Source: Pseudomonadota bacterium (lineage in GTDB: Bacteria > Pseudomonadota > Alphaproteobacteria > Reyranellales > Reyranellaceae). From it: a stretch of 7,548 bases of DNA. The DNA is taken from positions 1 through 7,548 of the forward strand of contig JAEZHS010000032.1 in NCBI GenBank assembly GCA_023436825.1, written 5' to 3'. Positions 1 through 5,376 of the stretch are shown in pieces. The stretch's first letter is position 1. Each line of letters opens with the position of its first letter. The notes below the pieces were generated by a model. It searched no databases. It was given only the letters and a program-made list of their open reading frames with translations, and was not told the origin of the DNA. Position numbers and translations under genes: made by a program.

Positions 1-58
1 TCCGGACCGCGCGCGTCTCGCGCGCCGCATGAGTGCGCGGGGACGCGTGCGGTCCGGA
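1..58. terminator. Long GC-rich hairpin downstream of the SDR gene, candidate terminator
   Basis: The outer arms TCCGGACCGC (1-10) and GCGGTCCGGA (49-58) are perfect inverted copies. Pairing continues inward: 11-17 with 42-48 (one G-T pair), then 18-24 with 34-40 (wobble pairs at both ends). G41 is a single bulge and 25-33 is the loop, giving about 24 paired positions. It begins 18 nt past the stop codon of the leftward SDR gene, where a terminator or 3' stabilising hairpin would sit. No T-tract can be seen because the window ends at base 1, so intrinsic termination is inferred. It could also be a dispersed palindromic repeat. Confidence 0.55.
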
Positions 59-76
59 AGAGCATGAGCGCTTCAA

Positions 77-988
77 TCACCGATATCCCGTCGTGTCGGC
101 GGGTTTGCCGGCGTCCTGGACCTCGACGACGTAGCGCCAGGCGTCGGGCCGGCTGCCGTCGAGGTCGGTGAAGCCGTAGACCTTGGCGAGTCCGCCGCTG
201 GAGAGCGACTGGCCGTGCCAGCGCATGCGCTCCGGATCCCGGGCGAGGGCGGCCACGGCGCGGCCGACGAAATGCGGCGTCTCGGTGATGGCGAAATGCG
301 GCTGGCGCTCGATTGCATCGCGCCAGTTGGCCTCGCTCACCCGGTAGGCGTCGAGCATGGCCTCCGAGCGCAGCCAACCCGGCGTCAGCGACACCACGGT
401 CGCGCCGCGCCCCTCGAGCTCGTGTGCCAGCGCGAAGGCCACGCGGTCGATCGCGCCCTTGCACAGGTCGTAGAAGAACGAGACGCGGTAGTGCTCGGCG
501 TTGTAGTCGCGCGTGCCGTCGTTGACCTCGACCACGAGGGCGCCGCGCTGGCGCAGCATCAGAGGCAGGGCAAAGTGGCTGGTGATGACGTGCGTGTCGA
601 CGGCGCGATGGAACAGGCGCAATCCCTCTTCCAGGTCGGACTCCCACACCGTCTTGCTCCACTCCATGCGGGTGAGGCCGAAGATGTCGTTGACCAGGAT
701 GTCGAGCCGTCCCTGCTCACGCTCGATGCGGTCGACCAGCGCGCGCACCTCGGCCGGCACGAGATGGTCGACGCGGACCGCAATGCCATGGCCGCCGGCC
801 TTGTCGACCAATGAGGCCGTCTCCTCGACGGTCTCCGGCCGGTTCATCTCCGAACGCCGCCCCTCGCCCGAGCGACCGGTGCAGTAGACGGTGGCGCCGG
901 CCGCCCCCAGCTCGACGGCGATGCCGCGCCCCGCACCGCGCGTGGCTCCGGCGACAAGGGCGACTTTGTCCTTTAGAGAGGCTGCCAT
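77..988 (-). CDS. Short-chain dehydrogenase/reductase (SDR), DHRS1-like subfamily
   Basis: This 303-residue protein has a classical N-terminal Rossmann fold: a glycine-rich loop GATRGAG at about residues 14-20, Asp74 after strand 3, and the active-site pair Tyr173-x3-Lys177 followed by the PG turn at 203-204. The C-terminal part (SSGGLAKVYGFTDLDG, about 263-278) is the signature of DHRS1-like SDRs. It should be a soluble NAD(P)H-dependent oxidoreductase acting on a carbonyl or alcohol; the substrate cannot be read from the sequence. The usual NNAG motif is replaced by VNDIFG (99-104), and no serine sits at the normal catalytic position (VEVNDG, 153-158); I recall this pattern from relatives in the same subfamily. 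ATG at 988 is chosen because GGAGG lies 5 nt upstream. An in-frame ATG at 1000 has no ribosome binding site. The start codon overlaps that of the divergent GNAT gene. Confidence 0.9.
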   Translation of the reverse strand: MAASLKDKVALVAGATRGAGRGIAVELGAAGATVYCTGRSGEGRRSEMNRPETVEETASLVDKAGGHGIAVRVDHLVPAEVRALVDRIEREQGRLDILVNDIFGLTRMEWSKTVWESDLEEGLRLFHRAVDTHVITSHFALPLMLRQRGALVVEVNDGTRDYNAEHYRVSFFYDLCKGAIDRVAFALAHELEGRGATVVSLTPGWLRSEAMLDAYRVSEANWRDAIERQPHFAITETPHFVGRAVAALARDPERMRWHGQSLSSGGLAKVYGFTDLDGSRPDAWRYVVEVQDAGKPADTTGYR

Positions 989-998
989 GGTGTCCTCC
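975..998. promoter_or_regulatory. Overlapping divergent start codons with two embedded ribosome binding sites
   Basis: The palindrome CCATGG (985-990) holds both start codons: ATG at 987-989 for the rightward GNAT gene, and ATG on the minus strand at 988-986 for the leftward SDR gene. Each has a Shine-Dalgarno sequence 5 nt away: AGAGAGG at 975-981 for GNAT, and GGAGG (minus strand of 994-998) for SDR. Each ribosome binding site therefore lies inside the first codons of the other gene, and neither gene has private upstream DNA. The two transcripts must overlap at their 5' ends, and their promoters must lie within each other's coding sequence. Confidence 0.6.
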
Positions 999-1411
999 AT
1001 TTCTGTCGTCTACGCCAACGAACCCTGCCTCGACGTCGACGCGTTCTGCCGCGTGCTGCTCGAGTCCGGCCTCGGCGCCACACGACCGACCGGCGACCGG
1101 CCACGCATGCAGCAGATGCTCGACCAGGCCGACCTTGTCGTCACGGCCCGCCTCGACCGGCTCGACCGTGCGCTGGTCGGCGTCGCACGCTCGATCACCG
1201 ATTTCTCCTGGTGCTGCTACCTCTCCGAACTCGCGGTCTCCTCCGACGCGCAGGGCCTCGGCGTCGGCAAGGGCCTTTTGGACGAGACGCGCCGACTGCT
1301 CGGGCCGCAGTCAGCCTGGTCCTGGCGTCGATGCCGGAGTCCGTCGGCTTCTACGAACGCATCGGCATGCCGCGGCAGCCCGACGCCTTCTGGTTCAAGC
1401 GCCGCGAATAG
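987..1411 (+). pseudogene. GNAT-family N-acetyltransferase, disrupted by a -1 frameshift
   Basis: In the first frame the protein begins MVSSISVVYANEPCLDVDAF and contains the GNAT beta-4 region (about 78-84, YLSELAV) and the acetyl-CoA pyrophosphate loop QGLGVG (89-94). After Gln108 (codon 1308-1310) this frame loses all family resemblance and runs on to a TAG at 1416-1418. The expected GNAT C-terminus (SLVLASMPESVGFYERIG and onward) is found in the next frame from 1310/1313 to TAG at 1409-1411. Restoring one base, for example CAGGTCAGC instead of CAGTCAGC, gives a continuous protein of about 141 residues, a normal length for this subfamily. It is either a genuine pseudogene or an assembly/base-calling error. 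No slippery heptamer is visible, so programmed frameshifting is unlikely. The restored stop abuts the stop of the leftward dehydrogenase. The acceptor substrate is unknown. Confidence 0.75.
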
Positions 1412-2371
1412 TCAGTAGCCGGCGGAACGATCGACGACCTCCTTGAGCGGCGCGCCGTCGAGGAAGCGGCCGAGATTGTCGACGAACAGGCGGGCGACGA
1501 AGCGGTCGCGCTGCGGATGCGGACCGCCGATATGCGGCAGCACGATGATGCCGTCGGTGGTCCAGAACGGATGCTCCGAGGGCAACGGCTCCTGGCGGAA
1601 GACGTCGAGCAGGGCGCCGGCGATCTTCTTCGCCTTCACGGCGGCGATGAGATCGTCGTCCTTGATGATGTGGCCGCGGCCGAAGTTCAGCAGCCAGGCC
1701 GAGGGCTTCATCTTCGCGAGCCGCGCTGCGTCGATGAAGTTGTCGGTCTCCGGAGTGGCCGGCAGCAGGAGCAGCACGAAATCGGACTGCGCCAGAACCT
1801 CGTCGGTGCGCGAGGCCGGCAGCACCTCGTCGACATTCGGCATCGGCCCCACGCGCCGCTTGGTGCCGATCACGCGCATGCCGAGTGCCGCAGCGATGCG
1901 TGCCACCTCCGCGCCGATCGCGCCCAGTCCCAGGATGCCCAGCGTCTTGCCGGTCAGCGGCTGGGCCACGGTGTGCACCCACTTCGACTGTTTCTGGTGG
2001 TCGGCGACCGTCCGGTATGGCTTGGCGACATGGAACAGCGCGCCGATGATGTTCTCCGGCATCGATTCGGTGTGCGTGCCGCGCGCACAGGTGAGCGTGA
2101 GATCCGTCGGCAAGTCGGGCAGCGCCAGCCAGCCTTCGACGCCCGCGCTCATCGCCTGCGCCCAGCGCAGCTTGGGCATGCTGGGCAGCAGGCCCGGCGG
2201 CACGCCGCCCGCCATCAGCGCCTCGGTGCGCGCGAGCTGCTCGGCCGAGGGCTTGTCCTTGCGCGGCAGCGTTTCGATCGCCACGCGATCGGCAAGCCCC
2301 GCCGCCTTGATGGCGTCGAGATAAGCGGCGGTCTGATCGGTCCACAGCAGGACATGCGCGCGATTGGTCAC
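1412..2371 (-). CDS. D-isomer-specific 2-hydroxyacid dehydrogenase family protein
   Basis: This 319-residue protein is a cytoplasmic NAD(P)-dependent dehydrogenase that interconverts 2-hydroxy and 2-keto acids; it most resembles the glyoxylate/hydroxypyruvate reductase branch. The dinucleotide-binding motif GLGAIG lies at residues 148-153. The catalytic residues are visible: Arg232 in NFGRG, Glu261 in FRQEPLP and His280 in LPHIGG. The C-terminal PF02826-type NAD domain spans roughly 100-285. The start is taken as GTG at 2371, with GGAG 8 nt upstream; the protein then begins TNRAHVLLW, as expected for the substrate-binding domain. An ATG at 2494 would add 41 residues encoded largely by the palindromic repeat, so it is rejected. 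It lies downstream of the PPC gene on the same strand with a 162-bp gap. The exact substrate is not determinable. Confidence 0.9.
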   Translation of the reverse strand: MTNRAHVLLWTDQTAAYLDAIKAAGLADRVAIETLPRKDKPSAEQLARTEALMAGGVPPGLLPSMPKLRWAQAMSAGVEGWLALPDLPTDLTLTCARGTHTESMPENIIGALFHVAKPYRTVADHQKQSKWVHTVAQPLTGKTLGILGLGAIGAEVARIAAALGMRVIGTKRRVGPMPNVDEVLPASRTDEVLAQSDFVLLLLPATPETDNFIDAARLAKMKPSAWLLNFGRGHIIKDDDLIAAVKAKKIAGALLDVFRQEPLPSEHPFWTTDGIIVLPHIGGPHPQRDRFVARLFVDNLGRFLDGAPLKEVVDRSAGY

Positions 2372-2403
2372 GGGGCTGGCTCCGGTCTTCGGGTGAGGCC
2401 GGT

Positions 2404-2431
2404 ACGGTAGCGGATCAAGGGCGCGTTTCAA
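2404..2431 (-). promoter_or_regulatory. Possible promoter for the 2-hydroxyacid dehydrogenase gene
   Basis: On the minus strand TTGAAA (2431-2426) matches the sigma-70 -35 box in five of six positions. It is followed after 16 nt by TACCGT (2409-2404), a weak -10. A transcript from here would start about 25 nt before the GTG start and just inside the palindromic repeat, so the dehydrogenase could be transcribed independently of the PPC gene. The -10 match is poor and this is only a candidate. Confidence 0.3.
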
Positions 2432-2439
2432 CAGTAACG

Positions 2440-2544
2440 CCTCACCCTGAGGAGCACCGCGGAGCGGTGCGTCTCGAAGGGTGGGCAGCATCAAGACTGT
2501 GGCCCACCCTTCGAGACGGCGCTACGCGCCTCCTCAGGGTGAGG
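2440..2544. repeat. Double palindromic intergenic repeat (two inverted REP-like units)
   Basis: The left unit (2440-2486) and right unit (2502-2544) are inverted copies separated by 15 nt. Positions 2440-2454 (CCTCACCCTGAGGAG) pair exactly with 2530-2544, and 2470-2486 pair exactly with 2502-2518. Between these stems each unit has its own small hairpin: CACCGC-GGA-GCGGTG at 2455-2469, and GGCGC-TAC-GCGCC at 2518-2530. The two mini-hairpins differ in sequence but both pair perfectly. The unit type is familiar from intergenic regions of Bradyrhizobium-like genomes. As RNA it would fold into a very strong structure between two same-strand genes and could act as a terminator or as a 3' mRNA stabiliser for the PPC gene. 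Its right edge overlaps the end of that gene. Confidence 0.85.
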
Positions 2545-2986
2545 TGGTACTTAAATCGATCAGCGCCAGACCGAGCTCGGGGCGCTTGCGGCGGCGCAGC
2601 CGGGCCGGCGTCTCGATGATGGTGATCTCCAGCGTCGGCCGCACGATGCCGCTCAGGAAATGGCCGCCGCGCGTCGTGCCATCGCTCATGCCCAGCACGG
2701 CGTGCATGTGCAGGCTGGGCTTGCCGTCGTCGCCGAGCGCGATGTCGCCCAAGAGGCTCAGCGCCTCGCACTGGCTGCCGATCTCTATCGGCTTATAAGT
2801 CTTCTTGGCGAGGTCGAACCAGCCGACAGTCGCGCGTTCGAACGCGCCGATCGCCGAGAGCGAGGCGGCGTCGAGTCTGGTGGCGGCAGCGAAGGCGGAG
2901 ATGGCGGCGAAGGCCTCCTCCCCGGCATCGAGGACGAGGACATAGGTGCGTTCACCGGCGTTCTGCCAGACGAGCTTCGATTCCAT
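2534..2986 (-). CDS. PPC/DUF296 domain protein
   Basis: This 150-residue protein is a single PPC domain (plant and prokaryote conserved, DUF296, PF03479) spanning nearly its full length. The diagnostic block is present: SLLGDIAL (77-84), His93-x-His95 in SLHMHAVLG, and the GGH motif at 107-109. In bacterial structures of this family such histidines bind a metal and the protein forms trimers; plant relatives carry AT-hooks, which are absent here. The role of stand-alone bacterial members is not established, so DNA binding should not be assumed. The ATG at 2986 gives the typical family N-terminus (MESKLVWQNAGERTYVLVLD), but its Shine-Dalgarno is weak (GGA very close to the ATG). The last codons (about TTSP) and the TGA stop lie in or at the edge of the palindromic repeat, so the C-terminal tail looks repeat-derived. 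It is first of a leftward pair with the 2-hydroxyacid dehydrogenase and divergent from the binding-protein gene. Confidence 0.88.
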   Translation of the reverse strand: MESKLVWQNAGERTYVLVLDAGEEAFAAISAFAAATRLDAASLSAIGAFERATVGWFDLAKKTYKPIEIGSQCEALSLLGDIALGDDGKPSLHMHAVLGMSDGTTRGGHFLSGIVRPTLEITIIETPARLRRRKRPELGLALIDLSTTSP

Positions 2987-3116
2987 TTTCCGTCAACCCA
3001 GCGGGGATGAAAACGTTGCATCGCGCCGCATTTTTGCCCGCATTGGGATGATGCGCCGCGGCACTGCTCATATAAACTCCGCCACCAAGAAAAAGTTCAG
3101 TGGAGGTTTAGTACCA
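2987..3116. promoter_or_regulatory. Divergent intergenic region, promoters for the PPC and binding-protein genes
   Basis: These 130 bp are more AT-rich than their surroundings and must hold the divergent start signals. On the plus strand, TATAAA at 3071-3076 is a possible -10. TTGGGA at 3043-3048 resembles a -35 but sits 22 nt away, so the pair is not convincing. GGAGG at 3102-3106 is the ribosome binding site of the binding-protein gene, 10 nt before its ATG. The 11-mer ATGAAAACGTT occurs at 3007-3017 and again at 3117-3127, the latter being the start of the gene itself. No clear promoter is seen for the leftward gene. Confidence 0.35.
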
Positions 3117-4112
3117 ATGAAAACGTTCATCCTGCCGCGTCGCCGTGCCCTCATCCTGTCGGGCGGCGCATTGGCCGCACCGATGATCGCGTCGGGCGTC
3201 GCTCGCGCCGAGGCGGACTGGCCGAGCAAGCCGGTGAAGTACATCAACGTCTTCCCGCCCGGCGGACCGACCGACACGCTGTCGCGCATCGTCTGCCACC
3301 AGCTCTCCGAGCTGACCGGGCAGCAGTTCATCGTCGACAACAAGGCAGGCTCGGGCGGCAATGTCGGCGCCGATGCGATCGCCAAGTCGCCACCCGACGG
3401 CTACACGATCGGCCTCTACACCGTGGCCAGCCATGCCATCGCGCCGACGCTCTACGCCAAGCTGCCGTTCGACGCGGGCAAGGATTTCACCGGTATTGCC
3501 ATGCTGTGGTCGGTGCCCAATCTTTTGATGACGCGCCTCGACCTGCCGGCGAAGACAGTCCCCGAGCTGATCGCCCTCGCCCGCGACAATCCCGGCAAGT
3601 ACTCCTTCGCCTCGTCCGGACCTGGCACCAGCCCGCAGATCAGCGGCGAGCTCTTCAAGCAGCTCGCCAAGGTCAACCTGCTGCACGTGCCGTACAAGGG
3701 CAGCGCGCCGGCGCACCAGGATCTGCTGGCGGGCCAGGTCGACATGATGTGGGACAACATCCCCGGCCCCCTGGCGCTGATGCGCTCCGGCAAGGTGCGT
3801 GGCCTCGCCGTCACCTCGACGACGCGCCATCCCGCCGCGCCGGACCTCCCGACCATGGCCGAGTATCTGCCAGGCTACGAGATCACATCGTGGGGCGGCA
3901 TCTGTGCGCCGGCCGGCGTGCCGCCGGCGATGGTGGAGAAGCTCTCGGTGCTGGCGAAGAAGGCGCTCGTGGCCGACGCCGTGAAGAAGGCCTTCGATCA
4001 GCAGGGCGCCACTTCGATCTTGATGAACCCCGCCGACACCGCCGCCTTCCGCGCCGCCGAAGAAAAGCGGCTGGCGCCGATCATCAAGGCGTCGGGCGCG
4101 AAGGTGGAGTAG
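3117..4112 (+). CDS. Tripartite tricarboxylate transporter (Bug family) periplasmic substrate-binding protein
   Basis: This 331-residue protein is a TctC/Bug-type extracytoplasmic solute receptor, which captures small carboxylates or related compounds for a TTT transporter. The N-terminus is a signal peptide with a twin-arginine-like start (PRRR at 7-10), a hydrophobic stretch 11-28 and likely cleavage after about Ala31. Family blocks in order: FPPGGPTDTLSR (46-57), VDNKAGSGGNVGADAIAKSP (73-92) with PDGYT following, HVPYKGSAPA (190-199), DLLAGQVDMMWDN (202-214), GKVRGLAVTS (225-234) and DLPTMAE (243-249). Length is typical. ATG at 3117 is chosen because GGAGG lies at 3102-3106 and because the signal peptide starts here; a longer upstream reading frame has no such support. 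No TctA/TctB membrane genes are in view, so it is an orphan receptor, as is common for this family. Its stop abuts the stop of a leftward small gene. The ligand is unknown. Confidence 0.93.
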   Translation: MKTFILPRRRALILSGGALAAPMIASGVARAEADWPSKPVKYINVFPPGGPTDTLSRIVCHQLSELTGQQFIVDNKAGSGGNVGADAIAKSPPDGYTIGLYTVASHAIAPTLYAKLPFDAGKDFTGIAMLWSVPNLLMTRLDLPAKTVPELIALARDNPGKYSFASSGPGTSPQISGELFKQLAKVNLLHVPYKGSAPAHQDLLAGQVDMMWDNIPGPLALMRSGKVRGLAVTSTTRHPAAPDLPTMAEYLPGYEITSWGGICAPAGVPPAMVEKLSVLAKKALVADAVKKAFDQQGATSILMNPADTAAFRAAEEKRLAPIIKASGAKVE

Positions 4113-4292
4113 TCACGGGACGTAGCCCTGGGGCGTTCGATGCGGATCAGCGGGCGCTTCGGGGCCCGTTGTCTTGTAGCCAGGGAAATCCTTGAAGGTG
4201 AAGGGTGTGTACTTGTCGGCACACGCCCCCGCCAAGCCGACGAGGGCAATGACGGTGAACCGAAGAAGCCGTTGCACGCCGTCGTCTCTCAC
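4113..4292 (-). CDS. Small lipoprotein-like protein, translationally coupled to the upstream monooxygenase gene
   Basis: This 59-codon reading frame starts with GTG at 4292. The GTG overlaps the TGA of the luciferase-like gene in a GTGA tetranucleotide, the usual sign of translational coupling, and there is no Shine-Dalgarno of its own. The protein begins with a short charged segment, then a hydrophobic helix (LLRFTVIALVGLAGA, about 9-23), then Cys24. LAGAC is a loose lipobox, implying a lipid-anchored envelope protein with a mature part of about 36 residues, rich in Pro, Tyr, Thr and Phe (CADKYTPFTFKDFPGYK...). A second GTG at codon 6 (4277) gives a cleaner signal-peptide start with 54 residues and may be the true start. 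The gene ends at TGA 4115-4113, directly against the stop of the binding-protein gene. I do not recognise the family and assign no function. The start overlap, signal-like N-terminus and exact fit between neighbours together make it credible. Confidence 0.65.
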   Translation of the reverse strand: MRDDGVQRLLRFTVIALVGLAGACADKYTPFTFKDFPGYKTTGPEAPADPHRTPQGYVP

Positions 4293-5338
4293 TTGAAGCG
4301 CGGCATGACCTCCTGGCAGAGCAACCGCAGCGCCTCGACCACGCGCTCGTGCGGAATGAGACTGCCGGGATTGAGCTCGGCCAGGATGCCGTTCAGCCCG
4401 ATCACCTCGCGCAGCTCTTCGAGACGGGCGACCACACTCGCGGGCGTGCCGACGATCATGCGCTCGCGCAGCACCTCCTCGTAGTCGCTGCTCTGCATCT
4501 TGGCGCCGCGCTCGGCGCGGTTCTCGATGGCGCGCGCCCCCGAGGCTCCGGCCGAGGCGGCCAGCCGATCGCCGATGTAGCGCAGCAGGTGCATGATACT
4601 CTCCCGCGGCTCCTCGCGAGCCTTCTCGTCAGTGTCGGCGACGTAGACCGGCACGCGCAGATAGACCTCGCCCTCGCCGGGGTGGCCTGCCTTCTTCCAC
4701 GCCTCGCGATAAGTCTTCACCAGCGGCGCCAGCTCGGAGAGGTTGCCGGTGCGCGCGGCGACGAAGATCGGATGGCCGAGCTCGGCCACCTCGACATAGG
4801 TGTCGGGGCTCGCCGCGGCGACGCGGATCTCGGGCCACGGCTGCTGCAGGGACTTGGGCGCCAGCCGGACGTTCTCGTAGGCGAAGTACTTGCCCTGGTG
4901 CGAGAAGCGTTCCTCGGTGAAAGCGCGCTTCAGGATGTGCAATGTCTCGGAGAAGCGCTCACGGCTTTCGCCATAGTCGACGCCGTAGGTCTTGTAGGTA
5001 TGAGCGAAACCCGAGCGGCCGACGCCGAAGATCAGGCGGCCTTTGCTCAGCTGGTCGACAGTGGCGACCTCCTCGGCCAGGCGCAGCGGATGGCAGAGCG
5101 GCAGCACCTGCACCGCCGTACCGATCTTCATGCGCTCGGTACGTTGGGCGATGGTCGCAGCGATCATCATCGGCGAGGAGAGCACCGAGCGCTCGGGCGC
5201 GAAGTGCAGCTCGGCGAGCCACATCGCGTCGAGGCCCCACGCTTCGGCAGCATCGACCTGCGCGAGCGAGTTGGCGAAGGACTGCGCGGCGGTCTCGCCA
5301 GGCAGCGCCTGAAACTCGTGGAACATTCCGAATTCCAT
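4289..5338 (-). CDS. Luciferase-like (LLM class) flavin-dependent monooxygenase
   Basis: This 349-residue protein is a bacterial luciferase-like monooxygenase (PF00296), a cytoplasmic TIM-barrel enzyme using reduced FMN or F420. Recognisable blocks are the N-terminal strand MEFGMFHEFQ, GLDAMWLAELHF (35-46), the RMKIGTAVQVLPLCHPLRLA region (69-88) with AEEVATVDQLSKGRLIFGVG (88-107) in and after it, and the late segment MIVGTPASVVARLEEL (294-309). Such enzymes oxidise organosulfur compounds, aldehydes, ketones or nitrogen heterocycles; the substrate here cannot be told. ATG at 5338 is preferred over 5362 because GAGGAGGA lies just upstream on the minus strand and the family N-terminus begins there. 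A 38-bp gap separates it from the divergent PRISE-like reductase gene. Its TGA overlaps the GTG of the small lipoprotein-like gene, so the two probably form one operon. Confidence 0.92.
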   Translation of the reverse strand: MEFGMFHEFQALPGETAAQSFANSLAQVDAAEAWGLDAMWLAELHFAPERSVLSSPMMIAATIAQRTERMKIGTAVQVLPLCHPLRLAEEVATVDQLSKGRLIFGVGRSGFAHTYKTYGVDYGESRERFSETLHILKRAFTEERFSHQGKYFAYENVRLAPKSLQQPWPEIRVAAASPDTYVEVAELGHPIFVAARTGNLSELAPLVKTYREAWKKAGHPGEGEVYLRVPVYVADTDEKAREEPRESIMHLLRYIGDRLAASAGASGARAIENRAERGAKMQSSDYEEVLRERMIVGTPASVVARLEELREVIGLNGILAELNPGSLIPHERVVEALRLLCQEVMPRFK

Positions 5339-5376
5339 CGGTCCTCCTCGGCAGGCCGACATGGTATGACCGAATC
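5339..5376. promoter_or_regulatory. Very short divergent intergenic region with a strong leftward RBS
   Basis: Only 38 bp separate the start codons of the leftward monooxygenase and the rightward PRISE-like reductase. The leftward gene has a strong Shine-Dalgarno (GAGGAGGA, minus strand of 5349-5342). The rightward gene has none close to its ATG. Instead two extra ATGs precede it in other frames, at 5361 (ATG GTA TGA) and at 5366 (a 10-codon frame ending in TGA at 5398, overlapping the gene start). A small inverted repeat CGGC-AG-GCCG lies at 5349-5358. The promoters must extend into one or both coding regions. Confidence 0.4.

Noticed and set aside
215..814. Long open frame antisense to the SDR gene
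   Set aside because: It mirrors a well-supported gene in GC-rich DNA, shows no family motif, and has a biased Arg/Ala/His-rich composition. The same reasoning removes the antisense frames at 1517-2410, 4349-5398 and 6262-7470.
1300..1320. Programmed ribosomal frameshift in the GNAT gene
   Set aside because: The junction CCG CAG TCA GCC has no slippery heptamer and no evident downstream stimulatory structure. A deletion or base-calling error is simpler.
2372..2494. 41-residue N-terminal extension of the 2-hydroxyacid dehydrogenase from ATG 2494
   Set aside because: The extension is encoded largely by the palindromic repeat and has no ribosome binding site. GTG at 2371 with GGAG upstream fits the family N-terminus.
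4942..5376. N-terminal extension of the PRISE-like protein
   Set aside because: The upstream frame runs antisense through the monooxygenase gene and is Arg/Ser-rich with no domain. The Rossmann strand begins right after ATG 5377.
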